From SIG607 sp045646245 (GTDB taxonomy: Bacteria; Bacillota; Clostridia; Oscillospirales; Acutalibacteraceae): a stretch of DNA of 36,615 nucleotides. Numbering within the stretch: position 1 is the first letter of the stretch; each line of letters opens with the position of its first letter. Where the stretch lies: positions 1-36,615 of the forward strand of contig JAZRKJ010000099.1 of NCBI GenBank assembly GCA_045646245.1. Reading direction: 5' to 3'. Both the position numbers and the translations under genes were made by a program. The notes below the pieces were generated by a model. The model was not told the DNA's origin. It ran no database searches and was given only the letters and a program-made list of their open reading frames with translations. Below, piece after piece: positions 5,912 to 13,488 of the stretch.

Positions 5912-6580
5912 ATGGGCCAGAAAGTTAATCCACACGGATTCCGTGTTGGCGTAATTAAAAACTGGGATTCCCGTTGGTATGCCAAGGATAATGTCTTCGG
6001 AGATACTTTGGTTGAGGACTATAACCTCCGTAAGTACCTTAAGAAGACACTTCAATCCGCAGGTGTTCCTAAAATTGAAATTGAACGCAATGCGTCCAAG
6101 GTCAGAATCCACATTCATTGTGCAAAACCCGGTATGGTTATCGGCAGAAACGGTGCTGAAATCGAAAAGCTTCGTCTCGCTTGTGAGAAGATGCTCGGTA
6201 AGCCCTGCACAATCAATATTGTAGAAATCAAAAATCCGGATATGGATGCTCAGCTTATTGCTGAAAACATCGCTGTTCAGCTTGAAAAGCGTGTTTCCTT
6301 CCGTCGTGCTATGAAGATGGCTATCGGCCGCTCCATGAAGTTCGGCGCTAAGGGTATCAAGGTAACCGTTTCCGGTCGTCTCGGCGGCAGAGAAATCGCC
6401 GGCGCAGAAACTTATCATGAGGGTACCATCCCGCTGCAGACTCTCAGAGCTGATATTGATTACGGCTTTGCAGAAGCAGCTACTACCTACGGCCGTCTCG
6501 GCGTAAAGGTATGGCTTTATAAGGGCGAAATCCTTCATGATGTTAAGAAAACATCCAAGAAGGAAGGAGGATCCCGCTAA
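5912..6580 (+). CDS. rpsC: 30S ribosomal protein S3 (uS3)
   Basis: The 222 residues begin GQKVNPHGFRVGVIKNWDSRW, a hallmark of S3. A type II KH domain is present with the GMVIGRNGAEIEKLR loop, and the C-terminal domain has RRAMKMAIGRSMKFGAKGIKV and SGRLGGREIAGAE. S3 forms part of the mRNA entry site with S4 and S5, where these basic residues give helicase activity. The stop overlaps the rplP ATG by one base. Confidence 0.98.
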   Translation: MGQKVNPHGFRVGVIKNWDSRWYAKDNVFGDTLVEDYNLRKYLKKTLQSAGVPKIEIERNASKVRIHIHCAKPGMVIGRNGAEIEKLRLACEKMLGKPCTINIVEIKNPDMDAQLIAENIAVQLEKRVSFRRAMKMAIGRSMKFGAKGIKVTVSGRLGGREIAGAETYHEGTIPLQTLRADIDYGFAEAATTYGRLGVKVWLYKGEILHDVKKTSKKEGGSR

Positions 6581-7002
6581 TGTTATTACCAAAGCGTGTA
6601 AAATACCGCAGAGTTCAACGTGGACGTATGACCGGTAAGGCTTTAAGAGGTAACACAATTACCCATGGTCAGTTCGGTCTTCAGGCTCTTGAACCGGCGT
6701 GGATCACTTCAAATCAGATAGAGGCTGCCCGTATTGCCATGACTCGTTACATTAAGCGTGGCGGTCAGGTATGGATTAAAATCTTCCCGGATAAGCCTAT
6801 CACTGCAAAACCTGCTGAAACTCGAATGGGTTCCGGTAAAGGTTCTCCCGAATACTGGGTAGCAGTAGTTAAGCCCGGTCGCGTAATGTTCGAGATCGGC
6901 GGCGTTTCCGAAGAGCTTGCTCAGGAAGCTATGCGTCTTGCAGCCAACAAACTTCCTATCAAGTGTAAGTTTGTTACAAAGGAAATGGAAGGTGAGCAGT
7001 AA
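6580..7002 (+). CDS. rplP: 50S ribosomal protein L16 (uL16)
   Basis: At 140 residues this is a normal L16, starting LLPKRVKYRRVQRGRMTGKA. The conserved GQFGLQALEPAWITSNQIEAARIAMTRY region and the loop KPAETRMGSGKGSPEYWVAVVKPG, which reaches the A-site tRNA elbow and contains the arginine hydroxylated in some bacteria, are visible. It overlaps rpsC and rpmC by one base on each side, a sign of coupled translation of the three genes. Confidence 0.98.
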   Translation: MLLPKRVKYRRVQRGRMTGKALRGNTITHGQFGLQALEPAWITSNQIEAARIAMTRYIKRGGQVWIKIFPDKPITAKPAETRMGSGKGSPEYWVAVVKPGRVMFEIGGVSEELAQEAMRLAANKLPIKCKFVTKEMEGEQ

Positions 7003-7208
7003 TGAACGTTAAGGAATACAGAGAATTAAATATCGCTGAGCTGAACAAAAAGCTTGGTGAACTGAAGGAAGACTTATTCAATCTCCGTTTCCAGCTCGCC
7101 ATTAATCAGCTCGACAATCCTATGCGTATTGGTGAAGTTAAGAAGGATATCGCACGTGTTAAAACCGTTATTCGCGAAAAAGAACTTCTTGACACCACTA
7201 AGGCATAA
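7002..7208 (+). CDS. rpmC: 50S ribosomal protein L29 (uL29)
   Basis: The 68-residue product is a two-helix L29: NVKEYRELNIAELNKKLGELKEDLFNLRFQLAINQLDNPMRI in pieces, then a second helix KKDIARVKTVIREKEL. L29 sits next to L23 at the tunnel exit. The ATG overlaps the rplP stop by one base; the preceding GGTGAGCAG supplies a weak ribosome binding site, consistent with coupling. Twenty bases separate it from rpsQ. Confidence 0.98.
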   Translation: MNVKEYRELNIAELNKKLGELKEDLFNLRFQLAINQLDNPMRIGEVKKDIARVKTVIREKELLDTTKA

Positions 7209-7228
7209 GGAAAAGGGAGGGTAATCGA

Positions 7229-7486
7229 ATGAGCGAAAGAAACCTTCGTAAGACAAGAGTTGGTAAGGTTGTAAGCAACAAAATGGAAAAAACCGTTGTA
7301 GTTGCAATTGAAGACAACGTAAAACACCCGCTCTACAAGAAGATTATTAAAAACACTATTAAGCTTAAGGCCCATGACGAAAACAACACCTGTAACATCG
7401 GTGACAGAGTTCTCATCATGGAGACCAGACCGCTCTCCAAGGATAAGAACTGGCGTGTGGTTGAAATCATCGAAAAAGCTTTGTAG
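7229..7486 (+). CDS. rpsQ: 30S ribosomal protein S17 (uS17)
   Basis: The 85-residue OB-fold protein has the S17 pattern RKTRVGKVVSNKMEKTVVVAIE followed by HPLYKKIIKNTIKLKAHDE and the final strand GDRVLIMETRPLSKDKNWRVVEI. S17 is a primary 16S rRNA binder in the platform and lower body. The ribosome binding site is AAGGGAGGG upstream of ATG. It keeps the standard place between rpmC and rplN. Confidence 0.98.
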   Translation: MSERNLRKTRVGKVVSNKMEKTVVVAIEDNVKHPLYKKIIKNTIKLKAHDENNTCNIGDRVLIMETRPLSKDKNWRVVEIIEKAL

Positions 7487-7507
7487 TCTGTTAAGGAGGA
7501 AACCACT

Positions 7508-7876
7508 GTGATACAGCAACAGAGTTACCTTAAGGTTGCCGACAACACCGGTGCAAAAGAAATTATGTGCATCCGTGTACTCGGCGGTTCCAGAAGAAGG
7601 TATGCCAATATCGGCGATGTAATCGTTGCTTCTGTTAAAAAGGCCACTCCCGGTGGTACTGTTAAGAAGGGCGACGTAGTTAAGGCAGTTGTAGTTCGTT
7701 CTGCAAAAGGCCTTCGCCGTAATGATGGCACTTATATTAGATTTGATGAGAACGCTGCCGTTATCATCCGTGAGGACAAGAATCCCCGCGGCACCCGTAT
7801 TTTTGGACCGGTAGCCAGAGAGCTTCGTGATAAGGACTACACCAAGATCTTATCTCTTGCTCCCGAAGTACTTTAA
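7508..7876 (+). CDS. rplN: 50S ribosomal protein L14 (uL14)
   Basis: The start codon is GTG at 7508, preceded by AAGGAGGAAACCACT; the protein opens MIQQQSYLKVADNTGAKEIM as L14 does and has the family length of 122 residues. The conserved RVLGGSRRRYANIGDVIVASVK and VRSAKGLRRNDGTYIRFDENAAVII segments are intact. L14 lies on the 50S interface, forms bridge B8 and binds the silencing factor RsfS. It is one of three superoperon genes here with a non-ATG start. Confidence 0.98.
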   Translation: MIQQQSYLKVADNTGAKEIMCIRVLGGSRRRYANIGDVIVASVKKATPGGTVKKGDVVKAVVVRSAKGLRRNDGTYIRFDENAAVIIREDKNPRGTRIFGPVARELRDKDYTKILSLAPEVL

Positions 7877-7891
7877 TGGAGGATGAACGCA

Positions 7892-8206
7892 ATGAACATT
7901 AAAACTGGCGATACTGTAGTTCTCCTCACCGGAGACGAAAAATACCGCGGCAAGAGCGGTAAGGTTCTCGAAGTAAGCCCGAAGGAAGGCAAGGTTATTG
8001 TTGAAGGTCTTAACGTTGTTAAGAAGCACGTTAAACCCCGCAAGGCCGGCGATCCTTCCGGTATTATTGAGACTGAAAGCGCTATTTTTGCTTCTAAGGT
8101 GCAACTTGTTTGCCCCAAATGCGGCAAGCCTACCCGCGTAGGTGTTAAAATCTACGAAGACGGTAAGAAGGACCGTATGTGCAAAAAGTGCAAAGAAACA
8201 TTTTAA
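7892..8206 (+). CDS. rplX: 50S ribosomal protein L24 (uL24), four-cysteine form
   Basis: ATG 7892 is preferred to the in-frame ATG at 7883 because GGAGG (7878-7882) touches 7883 but is nine bases from 7892. The 104-residue product starts MNIKTGDTVVLLTGDEKYRG with the KOW motif, followed by EGLNVVKKHVKP. Its C-terminal part contains Cys74, Cys77, Cys97 and Cys100 (CPKC and CKKC), a zinc-ribbon layout that is absent from the well-studied B. subtilis and E. coli proteins. L24 initiates 50S assembly and lies by the tunnel exit. Confidence 0.97.
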   Translation: MNIKTGDTVVLLTGDEKYRGKSGKVLEVSPKEGKVIVEGLNVVKKHVKPRKAGDPSGIIETESAIFASKVQLVCPKCGKPTRVGVKIYEDGKKDRMCKKCKETF

Positions 8207-8225
8207 CGAGTAAGGAGGACATGAC

Positions 8226-8765
8226 ATGTCATTGATGAGAGAAGAATATAAAAATTCTATTGCTCCCGCATTGATGAAGAAATTCAATTACAAGAGCGTC
8301 ATGCAAATTCCGAAGCTCGATAAAATTGTAATCAATGTAGGACTCAGCGAAGCGAAAGAAAACTCTAAAGTTATCGACGCTTGCATCGCTGACTTAAGCA
8401 AAATCACCGGTCAGAAGGCAGTTCCCTGTCTTGCAAAGAAGTCGGTTGCGAACTTCAAGCTCCGTGCCGGCATGCCTATCGGTGTAAAAGTTACTCTCAG
8501 AGGCGAGAGAATGTATGAGTTCGTTGAGCGTTTGTTCAACGCTGCTCTTCCCCGTGTTAGAGACTTCAGAGGTATAAATCCCAACTCTTTTGACGGCCGC
8601 GGTAATTATTCCATGGGCGTTAAAGAACAACTTATTTTCCCTGAAATCGAATTTGATAAGATCGACAAGGTTCGCGGTATGGATATTAACTTCATTACCA
8701 CAGCGAAAACCGACGAAGAAGCCCGTGAGTTACTCACTCTTATGGGTGCTCCGTTTGCGAAATAA
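8226..8765 (+). CDS. rplE: 50S ribosomal protein L5 (uL5)
   Basis: The 179 residues match bacterial L5, with KFNYKSVMQIPKLDKIVINVGLSEA near the start, GQKAVPCLAKKSVANFKLRAGMPIGVKVTLRGERMYEF in the middle and the C-terminal GMDINFITTAKTDEEARELL. L5 binds 5S rRNA with L18 in the central protuberance and contacts the P-site tRNA. ATG 8226 is preceded by AAGGAGGACATGAC. The next gene follows after 12 bases. Confidence 0.98.
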   Translation: MSLMREEYKNSIAPALMKKFNYKSVMQIPKLDKIVINVGLSEAKENSKVIDACIADLSKITGQKAVPCLAKKSVANFKLRAGMPIGVKVTLRGERMYEFVERLFNAALPRVRDFRGINPNSFDGRGNYSMGVKEQLIFPEIEFDKIDKVRGMDINFITTAKTDEEARELLTLMGAPFAK

Positions 8766-8777
8766 GGAGAAGAGATT

Positions 8778-8963
8778 ATGGCTAAAACATCTATGAAAAT
8801 CAAACAGGCCCGTCCTGCCAAATTTTCAACCAGAGCATACAGCAGATGCAAAATCTGCGGACGCCCCCACGCTTATCTTCGCAAATACGGTATTTGCCGT
8901 ATCTGTTTCAGAGAACTCGCCTACAAGGGTGAAATTCCCGGCGTGACTAAGGCAAGCTGGTAA
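8778..8963 (+). CDS. rpsN: 30S ribosomal protein S14, zinc-binding type
   Basis: The 61-residue short form of S14 (type Z) is recognised by YSRCKICGRPHAYLRKYGICRICFRELA. Cys24, Cys27, Cys40 and Cys43 form the zinc site; the longer zinc-free form (about 89-100 residues) lacks them. S14 is in the 30S head between S3, S10 and S19. Many Firmicutes hold a zinc-independent paralogue elsewhere under Zur control; none is visible in this window. Ribosome binding site AAGGAGAAGAGATT. Confidence 0.98.
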   Translation: MAKTSMKIKQARPAKFSTRAYSRCKICGRPHAYLRKYGICRICFRELAYKGEIPGVTKASW

Positions 8964-8989
8964 AAGCAACAGAAAAGGAGGTTGACGGC

Positions 8990-9388
8990 ATGCAAATCAC
9001 CGATACTATCGCCGATATGCTTACAAGAATTCGTAACGCTTCTTCGGCTAAACATGATTCGGTAGATATCCCTGCGTCTAACGTAAAGAAGGCAATTGCT
9101 CAGATTTTACTTGACGAAGGATATATTACAAGCTTTCAAGTTATTGAAGACGGAAAGCAGGGCATGATTCATATCGTACTGAAGTATGGCCCGAAAAAAT
9201 CTCAGATCATCACCGGAATCCGTAGAGTTTCCAAGCCCGGTTTGAGAATTTACACCAATGTTGAGGATATGCCTAAGGTTATGAGAGGCCTTGGCATTGC
9301 AATCCTTTCCACCTCTAAAGGTATTTTGACAGACAAAGAGGCTCGCAAAGCTAACGTTGGCGGCGAAGTTCTCGCTTATGTCTGGTAA
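8990..9388 (+). CDS. rpsH: 30S ribosomal protein S8 (uS8)
   Basis: The 132-residue protein starts MQITDTIADMLTRIRNASSAKHDSV in pieces and ends with the conserved STSKGILTDKEARKANVGGEVLAYVW motif. S8 is a primary binder of 16S rRNA helix 21. In E. coli, S8 represses the spc operon by binding mRNA near the rplE start; whether this happens here was not apparent, as the rplX-rplE gap is only 19 bases. The start has AAAAGGAGGTTGACGGC upstream. Confidence 0.98.
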   Translation: MQITDTIADMLTRIRNASSAKHDSVDIPASNVKKAIAQILLDEGYITSFQVIEDGKQGMIHIVLKYGPKKSQIITGIRRVSKPGLRIYTNVEDMPKVMRGLGIAILSTSKGILTDKEARKANVGGEVLAYVW

Positions 9389-9402
9389 GGAGGTGCTTCA
9401 GG

Positions 9403-9951
9403 ATGTCACGTATTGGTAAAAAACCTATTGCTATTCCTGCAGGCGTTGAAGTTAAACTCAACGGCAACGAAATGACCGTTAAGGGTCCTAAGGGCGAACT
9501 CAAAAGCGCTCTCCGTCCTGAGATGGAAGTTGTTATCGAGAATAGCGAAATTATTGTTAAGCGTCCCAATGATAACCAGTTAAACCGTTCTCTCCACGGT
9601 CTTACCCGTACCCTTATTGCTAACATGGTAGAAGGTGTTACCGAAGGCTTCAAGAAAGAACTCGAAGTTAATGGTGTTGGTTATCGTGTTCAGAAACAGG
9701 GTAAGAACCTTGTTATGAACCTTGGTTATTCTCATCAGGTAATCATGGAAGAACCTGCCGGTATTACTATTGAAGTTCCCGGTCCCAACAAGATTATTGT
9801 TAGTGGTTCTGACAAGCAGGCTGTTGGTCAGCTCGCTGCTCAAATCCGTGAAAAACGTCCTCCTGAGCCTTACAAGGGCAAGGGAATCAAGTACGCCGGT
9901 GAGTATATCCGTCGTAAAGAAGGTAAAGCCGCTAAGGGCGCGAAGAAATAA
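9403..9951 (+). CDS. rplF: 50S ribosomal protein L6 (uL6)
   Basis: The 182 residues contain the duplicated L6 fold: N-terminal SRIGKKPIAIPAGVEVKLNG and the second repeat, which closes with PPEPYKGKGIKYAGEYIRRKEGKA, the most conserved part of the family. The middle has HGLTRTLIANMVEGVTEGFKKELEVNGVGYRV in sections. L6 lies near the factor-binding site by the sarcin-ricin loop. Ribosome binding site AAGGAGGTGCTTCAGG. Confidence 0.98.
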   Translation: MSRIGKKPIAIPAGVEVKLNGNEMTVKGPKGELKSALRPEMEVVIENSEIIVKRPNDNQLNRSLHGLTRTLIANMVEGVTEGFKKELEVNGVGYRVQKQGKNLVMNLGYSHQVIMEEPAGITIEVPGPNKIIVSGSDKQAVGQLAAQIREKRPPEPYKGKGIKYAGEYIRRKEGKAAKGAKK

Positions 9952-9972
9952 TTTAAAAGGAGTGTATTTTAA

Positions 9973-10332
9973 ATGGTTAACAAGCCAGATTCTAACAAGG
10001 CTCGTCTTAAACGTCACGCACGTGTACGTGCTAAGATCAGCGGTACTGCCGAGTGCCCCCGCCTTGATGTATTCCGCTCCAACAGCAACATTTACGCCCA
10101 GCTTATCGATGACGTTAAGGGTGTTACTTTAGCTGCCGCTTCTACCGTAGAAAAAGATTTCGAAGGTGCAACCGGTAACAAAGAAGCAGCCCGCAAGGTT
10201 GGACAGTTAATTGCTAAACGCGCTCTTGAAAAAGGTATTGAGTGCTGCGTTTTCGACCGTGGTGGTTACATTTATCACGGCCGTGTCTTGGAGCTTGCCG
10301 AAGGTGCCCGTGAGGGCGGCCTCAAGTTCTAA
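9973..10332 (+). CDS. rplR: 50S ribosomal protein L18 (uL18)
   Basis: The 119-residue product starts with a basic, flexible N-terminus (KPDSNKARLKRHARVRAKI) followed by SGTAECPRLDVFRSNSNIYAQLIDD and ends ECCVFDRGGYIYHGRVLELAEGAREGGLKF, all typical of L18. It binds 5S rRNA with L5 and forms the central protuberance. Ribosome binding site AAAAGGAGTGTATTTTAA. Length is normal. Confidence 0.98.
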   Translation: MVNKPDSNKARLKRHARVRAKISGTAECPRLDVFRSNSNIYAQLIDDVKGVTLAAASTVEKDFEGATGNKEAARKVGQLIAKRALEKGIECCVFDRGGYIYHGRVLELAEGAREGGLKF

Positions 10333-10353
10333 TTAAGAAGAGGAGGAATAACT

Positions 10354-10854
10354 TTGGCTAATTTTGACACAAACAATGTTGAATTACAGGAACGCGTAGT
10401 TGCTATCAACCGCGTATCCAAAACCGTTAAGGGCGGTCGTATTATGAAGTTCTCCGCTTTGGTAGTTGTTGGCGACGGCAACGGCAAAGTTGGTTTCGGT
10501 TTAGGTAAAGCCGGTGAAGTTCCGGATGCGATCCGCAAGGGAATTGAAGATGCCAAGAAGAATATGATTACCGTAGCTCTTAAAGGCACCACCATTCCTC
10601 ATGAAATCGTTGGTGAGTTCGGCGCAGGCCGCGTGCTCTTAAAGCCCGCTGCAACCGGTACCGGTGTTATTGCCGGCGGCCCCGTTCGTGCCGTACTTGA
10701 AACCGTTGGTATTAAAGATATTCGTACCAAGGCTTTACGCTCTAACAATCCCTGTAACGTTGTAAGAGCTACCATCGCAGGTCTTGCTGCTCTTCGCAAC
10801 GCTGAAGAAGTTGCTGCTATCCGCGGTAAGTCCGTTAAAGAAATCGTTGGTTAA
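10354..10854 (+). CDS. rpsE: 30S ribosomal protein S5 (uS5)
   Basis: The start is a TTG at 10354 with AGGAGG (10341-10346) seven bases upstream. The 166-residue product has the S5 double-stranded RNA-binding-like domain (ELQERVVAINRVSKTVKGGR, then FSALVVVGDGNGKVGFGLGKA) and the C-terminal domain with GVIAGGPVRAVLETVGIKDI and SNNPCNVVRATIAGL. S5 acts at the mRNA entry site and in decoding accuracy; the loop with VKGGR is where spectinomycin resistance changes usually fall. Confidence 0.98.
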   Translation: MANFDTNNVELQERVVAINRVSKTVKGGRIMKFSALVVVGDGNGKVGFGLGKAGEVPDAIRKGIEDAKKNMITVALKGTTIPHEIVGEFGAGRVLLKPAATGTGVIAGGPVRAVLETVGIKDIRTKALRSNNPCNVVRATIAGLAALRNAEEVAAIRGKSVKEIVG

Positions 10855-10868
10855 GGAGGAGCAGAACA

Positions 10869-11045
10869 ATGGCACTTAAAGTTAAACTTGTAAAGAGCAC
10901 CATCGGCTCCAAAAAAGACCAAATTGCTACCGTAGCAGCTTTAGGCCTTAAGAACATCGGCGACGAGTCTATTCAGCCTGATAACGCTTCTACTCAGGGC
11001 AAAATTAAGAAAGTCGTACACCTCGTTGAGGTGAGCGAAGCTTAA
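10869..11045 (+). CDS. rpmD: 50S ribosomal protein L30 (uL30)
   Basis: A 58-residue reading frame starts ATG at 10869 after AAGGAGGAGCAGAACA and ends TAA at 11043-11045. It reads ALKVKLVKSTIGSKKDQIAT, then VAALGLKNIGDESIQPDNAS, and ends IKKVVHLVEVSEA, the compact L30 fold with the conserved short helix before the central LGLKNIG. Length is typical of bacterial L30 (58-60). Its place between rpsE and rplO is standard. The following 75-base spacer is unusually long for this operon and carries hairpins. Confidence 0.97.
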   Translation: MALKVKLVKSTIGSKKDQIATVAALGLKNIGDESIQPDNASTQGKIKKVVHLVEVSEA

Positions 11046-11060
11046 TGGCTTCTATGTACA

Positions 11061-11097
11061 TCCGTTTTATAAACGGAAAGAACGGAAGATATTCCGT
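11061..11097 (+). promoter_or_regulatory. Two hairpins in the rpmD-rplO spacer
   Basis: TCCGTTT-TAT-AAACGGA (11061-11077) is followed by ACGGAA-GATA-TTCCGT (11082-11097). The arms share the CGGA/TCCG core, so the 3' arm of one can pair with the outer arm of the other, giving alternative folds. They lie 10-60 bases upstream of the rplO ribosome binding site. There is no U tract. Confidence 0.4.
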
Positions 11098-11120
11098 CAC
11101 TAAGCAAGGAGGTGCGAAAA

Positions 11121-11561
11121 ATGAAACTGCATGAATTATCCCCGGCTTTTGGTTCTGTAAAGGAAGCAAAACGTATCGGTAGAGGTCATGGCTCCGGCAA
11201 CGGTAAAACTGCCGGTAAAGGTCACAAAGGACAAAAGGCTCGTGCCGGTCACGGTATGACTATCGGTTTCGAAGGTGGTCAGATGCCCCTTCAGAGACGT
11301 GTTCCTAAGCGTGGCTTCAATAACATTTTTGCTGAAGAGGTTATTGCTATCAACGTATCCGCACTCGAGGTTTTCGAAGACGGTGCAGTTGTAGACGCAG
11401 CCGCTTTAGCTGATAAGGGTATAGTTAAAAAGGCTTCCTACCCTGTAAAGGTTCTCGGCAAAGGCGAACTCACTAAGAAGCTTACTGTAAAGCTCAACGC
11501 TTTCTCTGCTTCTGCTGCTGAAAAAATCGCTGCTGCCGGCGGAAAGACCGAGGTGATTTAA
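11121..11561 (+). CDS. rplO: 50S ribosomal protein L15 (uL15)
   Basis: ATG 11121 follows AAGGAGGTGCGAAAA; an in-frame GTG at 11112 lies within that site and is rejected. The 146-residue protein begins MKLHELSPAFGSVKEAKRIG and has the glycine/basic-rich extension GRGHGSGNGKTAGKGHKGQK and KARAGHGMTIGFEGGQMPLQRR that threads into 23S rRNA. The C-terminal globular part (VLGKGELTKKLTVKLNAFS) follows. L15 is a late-assembly protein. Two bases separate its stop from the secY start. Confidence 0.98.
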   Translation: MKLHELSPAFGSVKEAKRIGRGHGSGNGKTAGKGHKGQKARAGHGMTIGFEGGQMPLQRRVPKRGFNNIFAEEVIAINVSALEVFEDGAVVDAAALADKGIVKKASYPVKVLGKGELTKKLTVKLNAFSASAAEKIAAAGGKTEVI

Positions 11562-11563
11562 CC

Positions 11564-12838
11564 GTGTTAGAGACACTCAGAAACGCCTGGGCTGTTAAAG
11601 ATATCAGACGCAAGATCCTTTTCACGGTTTTCATCTTAATAGTTTTCCGTATCGGTTCCGTAATACCGGTTCCCTTTATTGACGTGGAAACCCTTAAAAC
11701 AGTTATGGATGCTAACACCGGACTTATGTCCATTTCGGTATTAACCGGTGGCGCCCTTGACTACGGTGCAATATTTGCACTTTCGGTTACCCCGTATATC
11801 AACTCTTCGATTATTATTCAGTTGCTTTCAGTTGCTATTCCCGCCCTTGAACGTCTTTCTAAAGAAGGCGAAGAAGGTAAGAAGAAATTAGCTCAGATAA
11901 CCCGTTATACCACCGTTATTCTGGCTCTTCTTCAGGGTACTGCGTTCTTCATTTATTTGAATTCCGCAGGTGTTAACTGTATTAACGCTGAAGGCGGCCT
12001 TGTATGGCTTGCGGGCATAGTTGTTGTCCTCACACTTACAGCGGGATCAACACTTGTTATGTGGTTGGGTGAACAAATCGATACCAAAGGCATCGGCAAC
12101 GGCATCTCGATGATCCTTTTTGCAGGTATTATTGCAAGAGGTCCTCAAGCAGCTATTGTTCTTTGGATGAACCTTACCGAAAAGCCCGTAGCTGTTGTGG
12201 CTATCGTTTTAATATTCCTTGTGCTTATAATGTTCGTTGTATGGATGACGGCTGCAGAACGCAGAATCCCCGTTCAATACGCAAAACGTGTTGTAGGCAA
12301 TAAGATGTACGGTGGTCAGAATACCCATATTCCGATAAAGGTAAATATGTCCGGCGTAATGCCCGTAATATTTGCCAGTTCCATCCTTATGTTACCTACC
12401 ATGATTCAGGGCTTTATGAAACAGGATCCTGAAAATTGGTGGTTCAAGTTCTTCGGACTGTTCAGCACACAAGGTGTGTTCTATGCAATTCTCTACTTCA
12501 TTTTGATTATTGCGTTTGCATATTTCTATGCAACCATTCAGTTTAATCCTGTAGAGATGACCAACAATTTAAGAAAGAACGGCGGTTCGATTCCCGGTAT
12601 TCGTCCCGGCAAACCTACCTCTGATTTCATTTCTAAAATTTTGTCAAGAATCACTTTGATGGGCGCATTCTTCCTGAGTGTAGTTGCAATACTTCCTATC
12701 GCAGTAGGTCAAATCGGAGCAATGAATATTTCTCTCGGTGGCACCTCTATGTTGATTCTTGTAGGTGTTGCACTTGATACAGTACAGAACCTTGAATCTC
12801 AAATGATGATGCGTCATTACAAGGGATTCCTTGATTAA
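11564..12838 (+). CDS. secY: Protein translocase subunit SecY
   Basis: This 424-residue integral membrane protein forms the channel of the Sec translocon. Ten hydrophobic segments are visible, the first at about residues 18-37 (ILFTVFILIVFRIGSVIPVP) and the plug region next. Conserved landmarks are PYINSSIIIQLL (helix 2), TKGIGNGISMILFAGI, the cytosolic loop MTAAERRIPVQYAKR and FNPVEMTNNLRKNGGSIPGIRPGKPT, which contacts SecA or the ribosome. The start codon is GTG, with GAGGTG overlapping the end of rplO. Length is normal for Firmicutes. It is coupled to rplO and followed by adk after 15 bases. Confidence 0.98.
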   Translation: MLETLRNAWAVKDIRRKILFTVFILIVFRIGSVIPVPFIDVETLKTVMDANTGLMSISVLTGGALDYGAIFALSVTPYINSSIIIQLLSVAIPALERLSKEGEEGKKKLAQITRYTTVILALLQGTAFFIYLNSAGVNCINAEGGLVWLAGIVVVLTLTAGSTLVMWLGEQIDTKGIGNGISMILFAGIIARGPQAAIVLWMNLTEKPVAVVAIVLIFLVLIMFVVWMTAAERRIPVQYAKRVVGNKMYGGQNTHIPIKVNMSGVMPVIFASSILMLPTMIQGFMKQDPENWWFKFFGLFSTQGVFYAILYFILIIAFAYFYATIQFNPVEMTNNLRKNGGSIPGIRPGKPTSDFISKILSRITLMGAFFLSVVAILPIAVGQIGAMNISLGGTSMLILVGVALDTVQNLESQMMMRHYKGFLD

Positions 12839-12853
12839 TAAAGGAGAACTTAT

Positions 12854-13486
12854 ATGAAGCTCATTCTTTTGGGAGCGCCGGGTGCCGGTAAAGGCACACA
12901 GGCAGAATTTATTTCCGCAAAATGTAATATTCCTACCATTTCTACGGGTAACATTATCCGAGCCGCTTTAAAGAACGGCACAGAAATGGGTAAGGTTGCT
13001 AAATCTTACATCGATTCAGGCGCGCTTGTTCCGGATGAGGTTGTAATTGGTATAGTAAAGGAAAGACTTGGGGAAAGTGATTGCGAAAACGGTTACATTC
13101 TCGACGGCTTTCCACGTACTATTCCTCAAGCCGAAGCTCTTGACGCTATGGGAAATGCGGTTGACGTTGTGCTTTCTATTGAAGTTGATGACAGCGAAAT
13201 AGTTAAGCGTATGTCCGGCAGACGCGTATGCGAAAAGTGTGGAACCAGCTACCATACCGAATTCAAGATTCCTGAAAAAGAAGGTATTTGTAATCTTTGC
13301 GGCGGTAATCTTGTTATCCGTAAGGACGACGAACCCGAAACGGTTCTTAACCGTTTAGAGGTATACCACCGTGAAACAGAACCTCTTGTAGCTTATTATC
13401 AAGCTCAGGGAAAACTTGTTACCGTAAAAGGTATGGATACCGTCGAAGAGACAACGAAAGCTGTCTTTAAGGCGTTGGAGATTTAG
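12854..13486 (+). CDS. adk: Adenylate kinase, zinc-lid type
   Basis: The 210-residue enzyme converts ATP plus AMP to two ADP in the cytoplasm. The P-loop GAPGAGKGT occupies residues 7-15, TGNIIR and DGFPRT bind AMP, and the lid contains Cys126, Cys129, Cys146 and Cys149, the structural zinc site common in Gram-positive adenylate kinases. RRVCEKCGTSYH marks the lid start. AAGGAG precedes the ATG at 12854. The gene keeps its usual place between secY and map; two bases separate it from map. Confidence 0.98.
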   Translation: MKLILLGAPGAGKGTQAEFISAKCNIPTISTGNIIRAALKNGTEMGKVAKSYIDSGALVPDEVVIGIVKERLGESDCENGYILDGFPRTIPQAEALDAMGNAVDVVLSIEVDDSEIVKRMSGRRVCEKCGTSYHTEFKIPEKEGICNLCGGNLVIRKDDEPETVLNRLEVYHRETEPLVAYYQAQGKLVTVKGMDTVEETTKAVFKALEI

Positions 13487-13488
13487 TT

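Noticed and set aside
6220..6658. Long reverse-strand frame across rpsC and rplP
   Set aside because: It is antisense to two certain ribosomal protein genes and has no support of its own.
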